Part shown: positions 44,238 through 53,626 of the stretch, piece by piece
How positions within the stretch are numbered: the stretch's first letter is position 1
Layout of the letters: every line of letters starts with the position of its first letter
The notes under the pieces: model-generated
What the model was told of the DNA's origin: nothing
Databases searched by the model: none
The model's input: the letters and a program-made list of their open reading frames with translations, nothing else
Translations under genes and position numbers: made by a program
Source: Enterovibrio norvegicus FF-33
GTDB lineage: Bacteria > Pseudomonadota > Gammaproteobacteria > Enterobacterales > Vibrionaceae
Direction of reading: 5' to 3'
Assembly (NCBI RefSeq): GCF_000286835.2
Contig: NZ_AJYD02000015.1
Location: 1-64,000, forward strand
DNA length: 64,000 nt

Positions 44238-46043
44238 TTAGTCTCTGACCTGATAATGCGTCGCGAGCCGTTCTTTGAATTTTTTCACCACGCTAAGGCA
44301 GTCACGCAGCAAGTCTCGCTCGGTGCGAGGCAATAGCGTCACATCCAGTTGATTGCCAGTGGTCGTCGCATCATTATCGAGTTGCTGCCGCAATCTGGTT
44401 TTAACGAAAAGCTTGAGCGCTTCGGTCAGGTTATTCGCGTTTTCCTGATCCATTGCGTTGCATTTCACCAGTGCATTGAGGCGATCAAAGGTGTTGGTTT
44501 CTGTGAGCCCATTTTCGAGCGCCATTGTGCGCACGCCATGAACCAGCGGAAATATCCCGCCTTTTTTAACATCCAGCCCTTCTTTATCAGTTTTAAGGCC
44601 GCCAAATAAAGTCAATGGCACTCGAAAAGCAAGGCAAGGGCGCACAAAGGTATTCAATGCCAGCATGTTACCTTTTAACGTTTCACGTAACAGCGCCGAT
44701 ACGGGGTCGAGCAAGGCTTTATTGCCCGCGACAGCATGGCTATCTGCGATGATGGCCAAGTCCATTAAGCTGCCTTCATCGGATATCTGACACAGTGATA
44801 GGATATCTTTTTGCCATTCAGTTTGCGTTTTGACCCAGCGGGGGTTGTTTACCATGACATTGCCCGGGCAGGGTGGGTAGCCGAGTCTGCTGAGTACTTC
44901 GCTAAATCTCCCCATGTAGTGTTGCACATCTGGCCAATCGGCATCGTCAGCGATGACCAAGCCGTTGTCCTGATCGGTTTTGAGCACTTGCTCACCTCGC
45001 CCTTCCGAGCCCATGATAAATAGGCAGCATTTATCATAGAAAGCTTCAGGCATGGTAAGACGAAAGGCTTTTTCGATGATTTGTTCGTTGACCGCAGAGA
45101 TAAGCTCCATCACAAACTGAGTGTGAATGCCGTTGTTGGTGAGGGTTTCCACTAACTGCTGCTGATTGTTAGCCGCCAGCGCCAGTTCCTCGATGGTATG
45201 GGCGCGGTTGATTTGCAGTGTCAAAACGTGAGAGTGGGTCGAGAACAGGCTTAATACCTGCGTCATGTCGAGCATGCCCACGGTCCCGCCATTTTCAGTG
45301 ACTCTGACGCGTTTTACGCGATCTCGAGTCATTAAAATCATGACGTTAAATAAAAACTCGCCGACTTCGACGCTGATAACTGGCGCTGTCGCGACCTCTC
45401 CAACAGGGTGTTGCTGTGAGCAGCCGTCCTCGACAAGTGCATGGAGTAAATTGGTGCGCGTGATAATGCCCACATCGTGCGATTTACCTTTCATGGCGAC
45501 TAACGCACAATCTTGTTGCTGCTTGTGCATCTGCCGTGTGGCGTCATGAATAGACGTATCGTGATCGAGGGTTAAGATGGGCTGGATATTACTTTCATCC
45601 ACCTTCGTCAGGATAAATTCAGCAAGATTTTGCTGCTGTTGAGCTTTTTCTAGCAGGCGCTTTCGTTGACTGAAACTGGTATTGAAATAATCGGCGAAGG
45701 CTTGGTTTTCTTCGTATAGAGCAACAAAAACCGCTTTGGGCAAGACGTAACACAGCGTGTCTTCCACTGCGCGATAGCAGTGATGGGAATAGCCCAGTAA
45801 CAAGGCGCGGGCGTCGAACAAGTCATCTTTGATGTATTGTGCCTGTATCTCTTTGGTCTCAGGGTTCACTTCCTGCACTCGCCCTTTGATCACTATGTTC
45901 AGCGCACTGTTTTTATCGCCAATATCAATCAGGGTGTCACCACGGCGATAGTACGCCACATCGAGTGCTGAAAGCAGATGCTTGGCCTGTTTAACATTCA
46001 AGCGATCAAACGGCGGAGAGTGGGTATCAAATGGTTCTGGCAT
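44238..46043 (-). CDS. DUF294 nucleotidyltransferase with cNMP-like and CBS domains
   Basis: This 601-residue cytoplasmic protein has three recognisable parts: an N-terminal cyclic-nucleotide-binding-like beta-roll (about 10-140), a CBS pair (about 145-280), and a nucleotidyltransferase core with GSEGRGEQ, then DQDNGLVIADD (about 355-385), followed by a helical DUF294 C-terminal domain. The nucleotidyltransferase motif is of the GlnD/GlnE kind, suggesting protein modification. The phosphate-binding cassette of the first domain is degenerate (FDARALL in place of FGELALL). The ATG at 46043 has AAGGAG upstream. It is coupled to the exonuclease gene. Confidence 0.86.
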   Translation of the reverse strand: MPEPFDTHSPPFDRLNVKQAKHLLSALDVAYYRRGDTLIDIGDKNSALNIVIKGRVQEVNPETKEIQAQYIKDDLFDARALLLGYSHHCYRAVEDTLCYVLPKAVFVALYEENQAFADYFNTSFSQRKRLLEKAQQQQNLAEFILTKVDESNIQPILTLDHDTSIHDATRQMHKQQQDCALVAMKGKSHDVGIITRTNLLHALVEDGCSQQHPVGEVATAPVISVEVGEFLFNVMILMTRDRVKRVRVTENGGTVGMLDMTQVLSLFSTHSHVLTLQINRAHTIEELALAANNQQQLVETLTNNGIHTQFVMELISAVNEQIIEKAFRLTMPEAFYDKCCLFIMGSEGRGEQVLKTDQDNGLVIADDADWPDVQHYMGRFSEVLSRLGYPPCPGNVMVNNPRWVKTQTEWQKDILSLCQISDEGSLMDLAIIADSHAVAGNKALLDPVSALLRETLKGNMLALNTFVRPCLAFRVPLTLFGGLKTDKEGLDVKKGGIFPLVHGVRTMALENGLTETNTFDRLNALVKCNAMDQENANNLTEALKLFVKTRLRQQLDNDATTTGNQLDVTLLPRTERDLLRDCLSVVKKFKERLATHYQVRD

Positions 46044-46232
46044 GGCAACTCCTTTGCATAGGAAAGACGGCACGCGATGTATATCTCAGTGTGTCTCACC
46101 ACCCGTACGCTTGCCAGCCGACTTTAGTCTATGCGGCTTCGTCACATTTCTGAGGTTACTCGGGTATATCAGTTTTTTTGCTTCGCTGTCAGAATAGCCA
46201 CTCTTTGAACCTTGGTAGAAGGATCCGCCAGT

Positions 46233-47408
46233 TTGAAACTTCATCGTCCCTCGCCATTCCATTGGCTTTCTATTTATTACGGGACTTTTTTCTTCGCCTT
46301 CGGCGTGTATCTGCCTTTTTGGTCAGTATGGCTTGCTTGGTTAGGGCTATCCCCAGATGAGATTGGGATAGTGCTCGGAGCGGGTATCATGACCCGTTTC
46401 GTGGTGAACCTAACAGTGACGCCACGCTTTCACTTGCCGGAACACTTACTCCCTGCTGCACGCTGGATGGCTTTTTTAGGTGCGACGGTGGGTTTTCTCC
46501 ACCTTATCGCCACACCGAACTTGCTTTGGTTGACGGTGCTTTCTGTGCTGATTAACAGTGTGATAGGGCCTGCGGTTCCTGTGTCTGATGCGTTGGCAAA
46601 TCACTATCATCGTCGCAAGCTGGTGGATTATGGCAAAGCACGGCTGTGGGGGTCATTGGCGTTTGTTGTAGGCTCAATGGCTACGGGCAGCATGGTCGAC
46701 ACGTTTGGCTCATCGGTGATTGTGCCGATGGCCGCTGTTGCTTTGTTGATCACTTGGTGCTGGAGTTTGTTCTCGCCAAACCCGTTGCCAAAAAATGAAA
46801 CTCAGCAACCCTTAGCCAGACCGCCGATTCTTCACGTGTTGAAATCACGCAGTGTGATCACTTTTTTCATCATTGTTTCGCTCATTCAAGGCAGTCACGC
46901 GACCTACTATGCGTTCAGCGCGATTCATTGGACGCAATCGGGCGTTTCGGACTTATGGGTCGGTTATCTGTGGAGTTTGGGCGTCGGGGTGGAAGTGTTG
47001 ATGTTTGCGTTCAGCCAGCGCCTGTTCGGTGGGTGGTCAGTGCAATCTCTTTTTCGTCTCGCGGCATGTGCGGTGATTCTTCGCTGGTTGCTGACGGGGT
47101 GGTCAACAGAGCTGAGTGTGCTTGTTTTCGCTCAGTCTTTACATGGGATAACCTTTGGTGTCGCGCATATTGCAGCCATGCGATATATCCAGCAGCAAAC
47201 AGCGGATAGGGTGATGGCGTTGCAAGCGTTATACAGTGCGCTTCCTCTGGGCGGTGTGATGGCGGTGCTCACTGTGCTCAGTGGTGAATTTTACGGGCTG
47301 TGGGGAGGTAATAGCTTTTACCTCATGGCGCTATTAGGTGTGCCCGTCTTGTTTCTCTCGTTGCCAATGACTCAACCCAAAAACAGTGCCGTGTGTGCAA
47401 AGTCTTAG
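46233..47408 (+). CDS. MFS transporter, HcaT/3-phenylpropionate permease-like (TTG start)
   Basis: This 391-residue major facilitator has about 12 membrane segments. The opening YYGTFFFAFGVYLPFWSVWL and the motif KARLWGSLAFVVGS (after TM4) resemble the nucleoside/HcaT-like branch. The substrate is unknown. Start: TTG at 46233 with GAAGGAT 8 bases upstream gives MKLHRPSPFHWL; the frame opens at 46212. It is divergent from the DUF294 gene, with a 189-base spacer, and 104 bases upstream of crbS. Confidence 0.84.
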   Translation: MKLHRPSPFHWLSIYYGTFFFAFGVYLPFWSVWLAWLGLSPDEIGIVLGAGIMTRFVVNLTVTPRFHLPEHLLPAARWMAFLGATVGFLHLIATPNLLWLTVLSVLINSVIGPAVPVSDALANHYHRRKLVDYGKARLWGSLAFVVGSMATGSMVDTFGSSVIVPMAAVALLITWCWSLFSPNPLPKNETQQPLARPPILHVLKSRSVITFFIIVSLIQGSHATYYAFSAIHWTQSGVSDLWVGYLWSLGVGVEVLMFAFSQRLFGGWSVQSLFRLAACAVILRWLLTGWSTELSVLVFAQSLHGITFGVAHIAAMRYIQQQTADRVMALQALYSALPLGGVMAVLTVLSGEFYGLWGGNSFYLMALLGVPVLFLSLPMTQPKNSAVCAKS

Positions 47409-47512
47409 CGCGGTTCAGGGAGAGGTAGCTCACGGGGATTAGGTTGCACGTTGTTGCAGTGCAGCCGTCGTGGTAAATAAGCGATTGATAACCGCATGTC
47501 ATGGAAGGATTT

Positions 47513-50500
47513 ATGTCGGCTGGATGGATTGTGGTGCCCGTGGCACTGGCCTACCTTGGGGTTTTGTTTTTAATTGCTTGGTATGGCGATAGCCGCCCGC
47601 GTTGGCTTCGAGGCTGGCGCCCATGGATATATAGCCTTTCTATTGCGGTGTATTGTACCTCGTGGACCTTTTTTGGCACGGTCGGGCAGGCATCCAGTCA
47701 GCCTTGGTCATTCCTTCCTATCTATTTAGCGCCGATTTTGGTTTTCACCATAGGTTGGCGCTTCCTCGCTCGGATCATTTTGATCGCTAAACGCGAGCAC
47801 ATTACGTCTATTGCTGACTTTATTGCCGCGCGATATGGGAAATCGCAAGGTTTGGCGGTGATGGTCACCGTGATTGCTGTGCTAGGGATCTTGCCGTATA
47901 TCGCGTTGCAGCTTCGCGGTATTACCATGGGGCTCGACGTGATTGCGCCGGACATTGGTAAAAGTGCAGGGTTGAATCAAGGACAGATCGCTTGGCTAGT
48001 GTGTATGTCACTGGCAATGTTCACCGTTCTGTTTGGTACACGCCATATTGACTCTACGGAGCATCACCGAGGCATGATGATGGCGGTGGCCTTTGAGTCT
48101 ATCGTCAAGCTGGTGGCGTTTTTGGTGGTGGGCATGTTTGCCGTGTTTATGTTGCTCGACGCACCAGGGCCATTGCCGAGTTTGAAAGAGACTAATGTGG
48201 TGGGCGAACCGCAGTGGGGAGCGCTCTTAGTTCATACTCTGCTGACCATGGCTGCCATTATTTGTTTGCCACGCCAGTTCCATACCATGGTGGTAGAAAA
48301 TGCACGTGCGCAGGATTTGCATACTGCACGCTGGGTGTTCCCGCTTTATCTTCTTCTCATGGGCATGTTTGTGTTGCCTTTGGCTTACGCTGGGCAAATT
48401 TTCTTACCCCACTTGTCGGCCGATACGCATGTGATCCAATTGCCACTCTCAATGGGTAACGAAGGCATTGCACTGTTGGCATTCTTGGGCGGTGCATCTG
48501 CGGCCAGCGGCATGGTGATTGTGTCGACTATTGCATTGGCGATCATGGTGTCAAACGATCTGGTGTTACCTCAGTTATTGCGCCGAATGCGAGTATCTAA
48601 TCGTAACTTTACGCAATTTTCTGGCTTGTTGCTGAATGTGCGTCGCGCCTTGATATTCCTGCTGCTCATCGCTGCATGGGGTTTCTATCAACTGATCCTT
48701 GAAGTGCCTTCTCTCTCTTCCATCGGCTTTCTTTCTTTCGCGGCTATTGCTCAATTTGCACCGCCATTAGTGGCGGGAATATATTGGCGACAAGCCAACA
48801 AAAAAGGCGTTTATGCCGGATTGCTGTCAGGTTTTATCGTGTGGTTGATGACGCTGATGATGCAAACGGGGATGTTGGCGGGAGATGAAAATAACAACAT
48901 TGTGCTGTGGATGCTATCGCCGCCAGATATTCCTTTTTTCCGTTCGTTGAGTCCGGTCGATTGGGGCATGGTGTTGAGTTTGATGGTTAATACGTTTTGC
49001 TTTGTTGGGGTCTCAATGGCGACTCGGCCTTCATTGAGCGAACGCCTGCAAGCTGCGAGTTTTGTCGGCACGCCGTTACCAGAGGGCGATGATTCCAGCC
49101 TGTATCAAAGCCGTGTGACAGTGGCAGAGCTAGAGATGCTGGCGGCGCGCTTTGTCGGTCGAACACGCATGCGTCAAACGTTTCGCACCTTTGGTGAGCA
49201 GCGCAGTGAAATATTGTTGCCGCAGCAGCAAGCCAGTGCAGCATTGATTCGTCATACAGAGCGAGTGCTTGCTGGGGTGTTTGGGGCGTCGTCCGCCAAA
49301 CTCGTGCTGACCTCTGCGCTGCAAGGGCGCAACATGCAGTTGGAAGAAATTGCCACGATTGTGGATGAAGCCTCTGAGTTGTTCGATTTCAGCCGTGGCT
49401 TGCTGCAAGGTGCAATTGAGCACATTAGCCAGGGCATTTCTGTGGTGGATAAACAACTGAGGCTGGTGGCGTGGAATCAGCGTTATGTCGAATTGTTTAA
49501 CTTTCCGCCAGATTTGATTCAAGTCGGCAGGCCGATTGCTGATGTGGTGCGTTATAACGCTGAGCGAGGATTATGCGGCCCAGGTGAAATTGAAGATCAC
49601 GTTAAAAAACGCGTCTCTTATCTTCGCCAAGGTTCCTCACACATATCATCACGTGTTCATCCTGATGGACGGGTGATTGAAGTGCAGGGTAACCCAATGC
49701 CCGGCGGTGGGTTTGTGATGAGTTTCACCGATATCACTGCATTTCGCGACGCAGAAGAAGCGCTAAAACAATCTAATGAAACCCTGGAAGCACGCGTCGT
49801 TGAACGCACTCAAGCGCTGGAATCTCTCAATCGCCGTCTTATCAGTGCCACCAACAAGGCTGAGACCGCCTCGCAATCGAAGAGTCGTTTGTTGGCCGCG
49901 GTGAGCCATGATCTGATGCAGCCGATGAATGCCGCTCGTTTGTTTGCTTCTTCGCTCAGTGAAATGGCGCAAGACAAAGACGTACAGAAAATGGCATCTC
50001 ATATCGAAAGTGCGTTGGGCGCGGCAGAGGATTTGATTGGTGACTTGCTGGATATTTCGCGTCTTGAGTCCGGAAAGATGAAAGCCAAGATCACCCATTT
50101 TGAGCTGTCCCATGTGTTTTCTACTCTCGCGGCTGAGTTCGGCATGATAGCGCGTCAACAAGGCGTGGATTTTCGCGTCCAGCATACCGGCTTGTGGATT
50201 CGCTCTGACCGACGATTACTGCGAAGGGTACTGCAAAACTTTCTTACCAATGCCTTTCGCTATAACCCTGACGGACGTGTGTTGTTGGGTGTGCGTCGTC
50301 AAGGTTCGCAATGCCGTATTGAAGTATGGGATAACGGTCCCGGTATCCCACAGGACAGACAACAAGATATCTTTAATGAATTTACGCGTATCGATCGTAA
50401 AGGAGCGGAGCTAGGACTCGGTCTTGGGCTTGCTATCGCGCGCGGTATTAGCCGTATTCTAAACCAGCCGCTGGGTCTGCGATCATGGCCAGGCGAAGGA

Positions 50501-50965
50501 ACTGTATTTTCGATCACAGCGCAACGTGACACCGCATTGCCTCAGTATTGTAACACTGGGGTTGTGGCTGAAGAATCGGTGAAAATTGCCGAACCGTTGT
50601 CTGGGGTTCGTGTGCTGTGTGTGGATAATGAAAGGGACATTCTTTCCGGTATGGAAAGCTTGTTATCCCGCTGGGGATGCCAAGTTGATGTTGCAGAAGA
50701 TCTTGAAGAAGTCGTCAGTTTGTTAGAAGGCGGCTTGAGACCTGATGCCATTCTCAGTGACTATCATTTAGCGCCGTCGTTAACAGGGTTAGATGTATTG
50801 CAACGTTGCAGGGAAATGTTAGGAGAAGAGTTTGTCGGTGCCATTATTACCGCGGATCGCACAGTGGATACTCGAACGCTGATACGCGATCTGGGTTTTG
50901 GTTATATCGCAAAACCGGTTAAGCCCTTGAAGTTAAGAGCCCTGCTTCAACCAAAAGCGAATTAA
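47513..50965 (+). CDS. crbS: Hybrid sensor histidine kinase CrbS with symporter-like sensor domain
   Basis: This large kinase (1150 residues) has a sodium:solute symporter-like membrane domain (about residues 1-500, roughly 13 helices), a PAS-type domain (about 630-740), a coiled coil (ALKQSNETLEARVVERTQALE), HisKA with phospho-His H799 in AVSHDLMQP, HATPase with EVWDNGPGIPQ and GLGLGLAIARG, and a receiver domain with phospho-Asp D1083 in LSDYHLAPS. In Vibrio such a protein, CrbS, acts with CrbR to switch on acs and acetate use. The ATG at 47513 has GGAAGGA upstream; an ATG four codons earlier is less likely. Confidence 0.9.
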   Translation: MSAGWIVVPVALAYLGVLFLIAWYGDSRPRWLRGWRPWIYSLSIAVYCTSWTFFGTVGQASSQPWSFLPIYLAPILVFTIGWRFLARIILIAKREHITSIADFIAARYGKSQGLAVMVTVIAVLGILPYIALQLRGITMGLDVIAPDIGKSAGLNQGQIAWLVCMSLAMFTVLFGTRHIDSTEHHRGMMMAVAFESIVKLVAFLVVGMFAVFMLLDAPGPLPSLKETNVVGEPQWGALLVHTLLTMAAIICLPRQFHTMVVENARAQDLHTARWVFPLYLLLMGMFVLPLAYAGQIFLPHLSADTHVIQLPLSMGNEGIALLAFLGGASAASGMVIVSTIALAIMVSNDLVLPQLLRRMRVSNRNFTQFSGLLLNVRRALIFLLLIAAWGFYQLILEVPSLSSIGFLSFAAIAQFAPPLVAGIYWRQANKKGVYAGLLSGFIVWLMTLMMQTGMLAGDENNNIVLWMLSPPDIPFFRSLSPVDWGMVLSLMVNTFCFVGVSMATRPSLSERLQAASFVGTPLPEGDDSSLYQSRVTVAELEMLAARFVGRTRMRQTFRTFGEQRSEILLPQQQASAALIRHTERVLAGVFGASSAKLVLTSALQGRNMQLEEIATIVDEASELFDFSRGLLQGAIEHISQGISVVDKQLRLVAWNQRYVELFNFPPDLIQVGRPIADVVRYNAERGLCGPGEIEDHVKKRVSYLRQGSSHISSRVHPDGRVIEVQGNPMPGGGFVMSFTDITAFRDAEEALKQSNETLEARVVERTQALESLNRRLISATNKAETASQSKSRLLAAVSHDLMQPMNAARLFASSLSEMAQDKDVQKMASHIESALGAAEDLIGDLLDISRLESGKMKAKITHFELSHVFSTLAAEFGMIARQQGVDFRVQHTGLWIRSDRRLLRRVLQNFLTNAFRYNPDGRVLLGVRRQGSQCRIEVWDNGPGIPQDRQQDIFNEFTRIDRKGAELGLGLGLAIARGISRILNQPLGLRSWPGEGTVFSITAQRDTALPQYCNTGVVAEESVKIAEPLSGVRVLCVDNERDILSGMESLLSRWGCQVDVAEDLEEVVSLLEGGLRPDAILSDYHLAPSLTGLDVLQRCREMLGEEFVGAIITADRTVDTRTLIRDLGFGYIAKPVKPLKLRALLQPKAN

Positions 50966-50966
50966 C

Positions 50967-51185
50967 ATGGAAGCATTCTTTATACCAAGGTTAGATACAG
51001 AAGCGGGTCTTATTCGTGCAGAAGGCGCTTGGGATCCACTGACGGTGGAAATACAGGTTGTCGAACTGGCAATGATGGGAACGGATGGCTGGGTAGATGT
51101 GACGTTCTGGCTTTCAGAGCAGGAGCATGAAGGAAGAGTGGCAGCGGTTATTTCTGCTGCCAAACATTATCTCGTGGGCCAATAA
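50967..51185 (+). CDS. Conserved-looking 72-residue protein coupled to crbS, function unknown
   Basis: I do not recognise this protein. The ATG is one base after the crbS stop, with no strong ribosome-binding site of its own, so translation is probably coupled. The 72 residues are acidic (many Glu and Asp), contain WDPLTVEIQVVELAMMGTDG and WVDVTFWLSEQEHEG, and end in a helix-like AAVISAAKHYLVGQ. There is no signal peptide, membrane segment or Cys. The even mix of codons and the tight junction argue for a real gene. It could be a small regulator or partner of CrbS. Confidence 0.68.
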   Translation: MEAFFIPRLDTEAGLIRAEGAWDPLTVEIQVVELAMMGTDGWVDVTFWLSEQEHEGRVAAVISAAKHYLVGQ

Positions 51186-51241
51186 CATCCGACTTATCTT
51201 TGGCGCATTACACGCACAGAGACAGTGAGCGTACGCTGACG

Positions 51242-51730
51242 TTATTTGTCTTCGGTAAACAGGGTTTTATATTCGGCAAACACTGCTGGGGTTTCTGCGT
51301 AGTAAAGCGTACCGTCTGCTTTAACCACTAAATGAATTTCACTTTCTTCTGTTGATGGTGCGGGAAGATCGGCAACCCATTGTTTTTTATCTTGGTTATT
51401 TGTGGTCATGTCGACGGGTGTAGCATTTCTCCCTTCTTGTTGCACCAAGCTGATTTTGGCACCCTCTAGAGGAAAGTCAGAAATAAGCTTAATGGCTAAG
51501 GCATTGTCTGTTAGCTGCTCGGATCGCAGCTTGACCTTGAAGTCGCCATTTTCCAATGTACAGATACCGCTGGTATATCGACAGTTTGAGCCTGGTACCA
51601 ACTTATAAGACTGCCCTTCCTTCGCCACATGTGGCTTCTCACTGACAGCAAGATCAACACCGAAATACGCGATGATGGCTAAGATAGGAGCAATGAGCAT
51701 TGCTGCAATTATATGCTTGTTTTTTAACAT
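51242..51730 (-). CDS. Single-pass membrane-anchored protein of unknown function
   Basis: The protein has 162 residues and an N-terminal hydrophobic helix (about residues 8-28, IIAAMLIAPILAIIAYFGVDLAV) that is a membrane anchor or uncleaved signal. The rest is a soluble, probably periplasmic domain with two cysteines in SNCRYTSGICTLENGDF that could form a disulfide. The mixed beta-type pattern (FKVKLRSEQL, LAIKLISDFPLEG, EIHLVVKADGTLYY) resembles an Ig-like fold. It is convergent with the crbS unit and 157 bases ahead of the symporter terminator. Function unknown. Confidence 0.8.
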   Translation of the reverse strand: MLKNKHIIAAMLIAPILAIIAYFGVDLAVSEKPHVAKEGQSYKLVPGSNCRYTSGICTLENGDFKVKLRSEQLTDNALAIKLISDFPLEGAKISLVQQEGRNATPVDMTTNNQDKKQWVADLPAPSTEESEIHLVVKADGTLYYAETPAVFAEYKTLFTEDK

Positions 51731-51785
51731 AATACGTAACTATTTCCGCTTTCATCCTTGGGCTTATGGGCTCAACATACATTAA

Positions 51786-51810
51786 AAAAAGCCCCATAAA
51801 GGGGCTTTTT
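51786..51810. terminator. Terminator of the symporter operon (minus strand), bidirectional shape
   Basis: AAAAAGCCCC/GGGGCTTTTT (51786-51795 with 51801-51810) has a five-base loop. On the minus strand a T7 run follows. Confidence 0.9.
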
Positions 51811-51887
51811 AGCGTTAACGTGATGCTTATGCCCTTCTTTTTAGAAGCTTGTCGCTTCCTTGGCTGCTAGCAGCTGTATAAAGAAGA

Positions 51888-53615
51888 TTAGTGTGACTGT
51901 GCATCGCCTGCGCCAGCAGGAATGCGCACGTGTTCCACCAGATCTTTCACGTGTTGTGGTGTTTCCGCTGTTACGCGTGATACTGCGATAGCGACAGTGA
52001 AGTTAATCAACGCGCCGATAGCACCGAATGCGTTTGGCTCAATACCAAAGAACCAGTTGCTACCCCAGTCTTGCAGGAACTTCCAGTCAGCAACAAACAA
52101 AATACCTTTGTGTTGGAATACGTAGAACAGGGTGACACTGATACCTGCGATCATACCCGCTATCGCACCTTCTTTGTTGATGGTCTTCGAGAAGATACCC
52201 ATCATCAGAGCAGGGAAGATAGAGGAGCCTGCTAGACCGAAGGCGAGCGCCACCGTGCCGGCGGCAAACCCGGGCGGATTGAGCCCGAGGTAACCGGCAA
52301 AGGCGATGGCAAAGGCCATTGCTATCCGGCTCGCCATGAGCTCGTTCTTCTCGGATATATTCGGCATCATGACCCCTTTCAACAGGTCATGAGACACCGC
52401 GGAAGAGATAGCCAATAGCAGACCCGCTGCCGTAGACAGTGCTGCTGCGAGACCACCCGCTGCAACCAATGCAATCACCCAGTTAGGCAGTTGTGCGATT
52501 TCAGGGTTCGCCAGAACCATGATGTCACGGTCAACTTTCAGCTCGTTCGTTGCAGCGCTTGAGGTGTAGTTAATTTCGCCGTCATTGTTTTTGTCGTCAA
52601 AACCAAGCAGACCCGTTTTCTCCCAGTTCTTGAACCAGTCAGGACGCTCATCATAAACAAGGTGCTGACCCGGAGCAGGGTTCACAGTGTCCATCAGATT
52701 CAAACGTGCCATTGCAGCAACAGCTGGCGCAGTGGTGTAGAGAATCGCGATGAAGAACAGAGCCCAACCCGCAGAGATACGTGCGTCACGTACTTTAGGT
52801 ACAGTGAAGAAACGAATGATAACGTGTGGTAAACCTGCGGTACCAATCATCAGTGACAAGGTGTAGACGAACATGTTAAGGGTGTCACCGCGTACTGATG
52901 TTGTGTATTCGCTGAACCCGAGTTCGGTCACCACCTGATCAAGCCGATCGAGCAGATAAGTATCCGTGCCTGTCATGGTACTGCCTAAGCCAATTTGTGG
53001 CAGAGCGTGACCAGTAAGTTGCAGCGAAATAAAGATAGCAGGAATGGTGTATGCGAGAATGAGGACACAGTACTGTGCAATCTGGGTATAGGTGATGCCT
53101 TTCATGCCACCGAATACCGCGTACATGAATACGATCGCCATACCGATGTACAGGCCAGTTTCGTAGTCCACTTCAAGGAAGCGACCAAATGCAACTCCCA
53201 CACCTTTCATCTGACCGATAACGTAGGTGATAGAAGCAATAATCAAACAAATAACGGCCACAATACGGGCAGTGTTTGAATAGAAACGTTCACCGATAAA
53301 CTCAGGCACAGTAAATTTACCAAACTTACGCAGGTAAGGCGCCAGAAGTAGAGCCAGCAAAACGTAACCACCAGTCCAACCCATCAGGAATACTGAGCCG
53401 CCGTATCCCATAAAGCCGATAAGACCAGCCATTGAGATAAATGACGCTGCAGACATCCAGTCGGCGGCTGTTGCCATGCCGTTTGCAACAGGATTAACCC
53501 CACCGCCTGCAACATAAAACTCTTTCGTTGTTCCTGCGCGAGCCCAAATCGCGATGGCGATATAGAGCACAAACGTAAAACCTACGACAAGATAAGTAAC
53601 GGTTTTCAAATCCAT
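51888..53615 (-). CDS. Sodium:solute symporter, VC_2705/ActP-like large subunit
   Basis: This 575-residue symporter of the SSS family has about 13 to 14 membrane helices and is probably a monocarboxylate or acetate importer, given its place between crbS and crbR. ATAADWMSAASFISMAGLIG (sodium-site region) and GGMKGITYTQIAQYCVLI are family hallmarks. A soluble loop between two helices (about 312-362) contains D341-K-N343-N-D345-G346-E-I348, an EF-hand-like calcium loop. It is preceded by a DUF4212 small subunit with an 11-base gap, the usual two-gene layout of this subfamily. Confidence 0.88.
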   Translation of the reverse strand: MDLKTVTYLVVGFTFVLYIAIAIWARAGTTKEFYVAGGGVNPVANGMATAADWMSAASFISMAGLIGFMGYGGSVFLMGWTGGYVLLALLLAPYLRKFGKFTVPEFIGERFYSNTARIVAVICLIIASITYVIGQMKGVGVAFGRFLEVDYETGLYIGMAIVFMYAVFGGMKGITYTQIAQYCVLILAYTIPAIFISLQLTGHALPQIGLGSTMTGTDTYLLDRLDQVVTELGFSEYTTSVRGDTLNMFVYTLSLMIGTAGLPHVIIRFFTVPKVRDARISAGWALFFIAILYTTAPAVAAMARLNLMDTVNPAPGQHLVYDERPDWFKNWEKTGLLGFDDKNNDGEINYTSSAATNELKVDRDIMVLANPEIAQLPNWVIALVAAGGLAAALSTAAGLLLAISSAVSHDLLKGVMMPNISEKNELMASRIAMAFAIAFAGYLGLNPPGFAAGTVALAFGLAGSSIFPALMMGIFSKTINKEGAIAGMIAGISVTLFYVFQHKGILFVADWKFLQDWGSNWFFGIEPNAFGAIGALINFTVAIAVSRVTAETPQHVKDLVEHVRIPAGAGDAQSH

Positions 53616-53626
53616 GATACAGCTCC

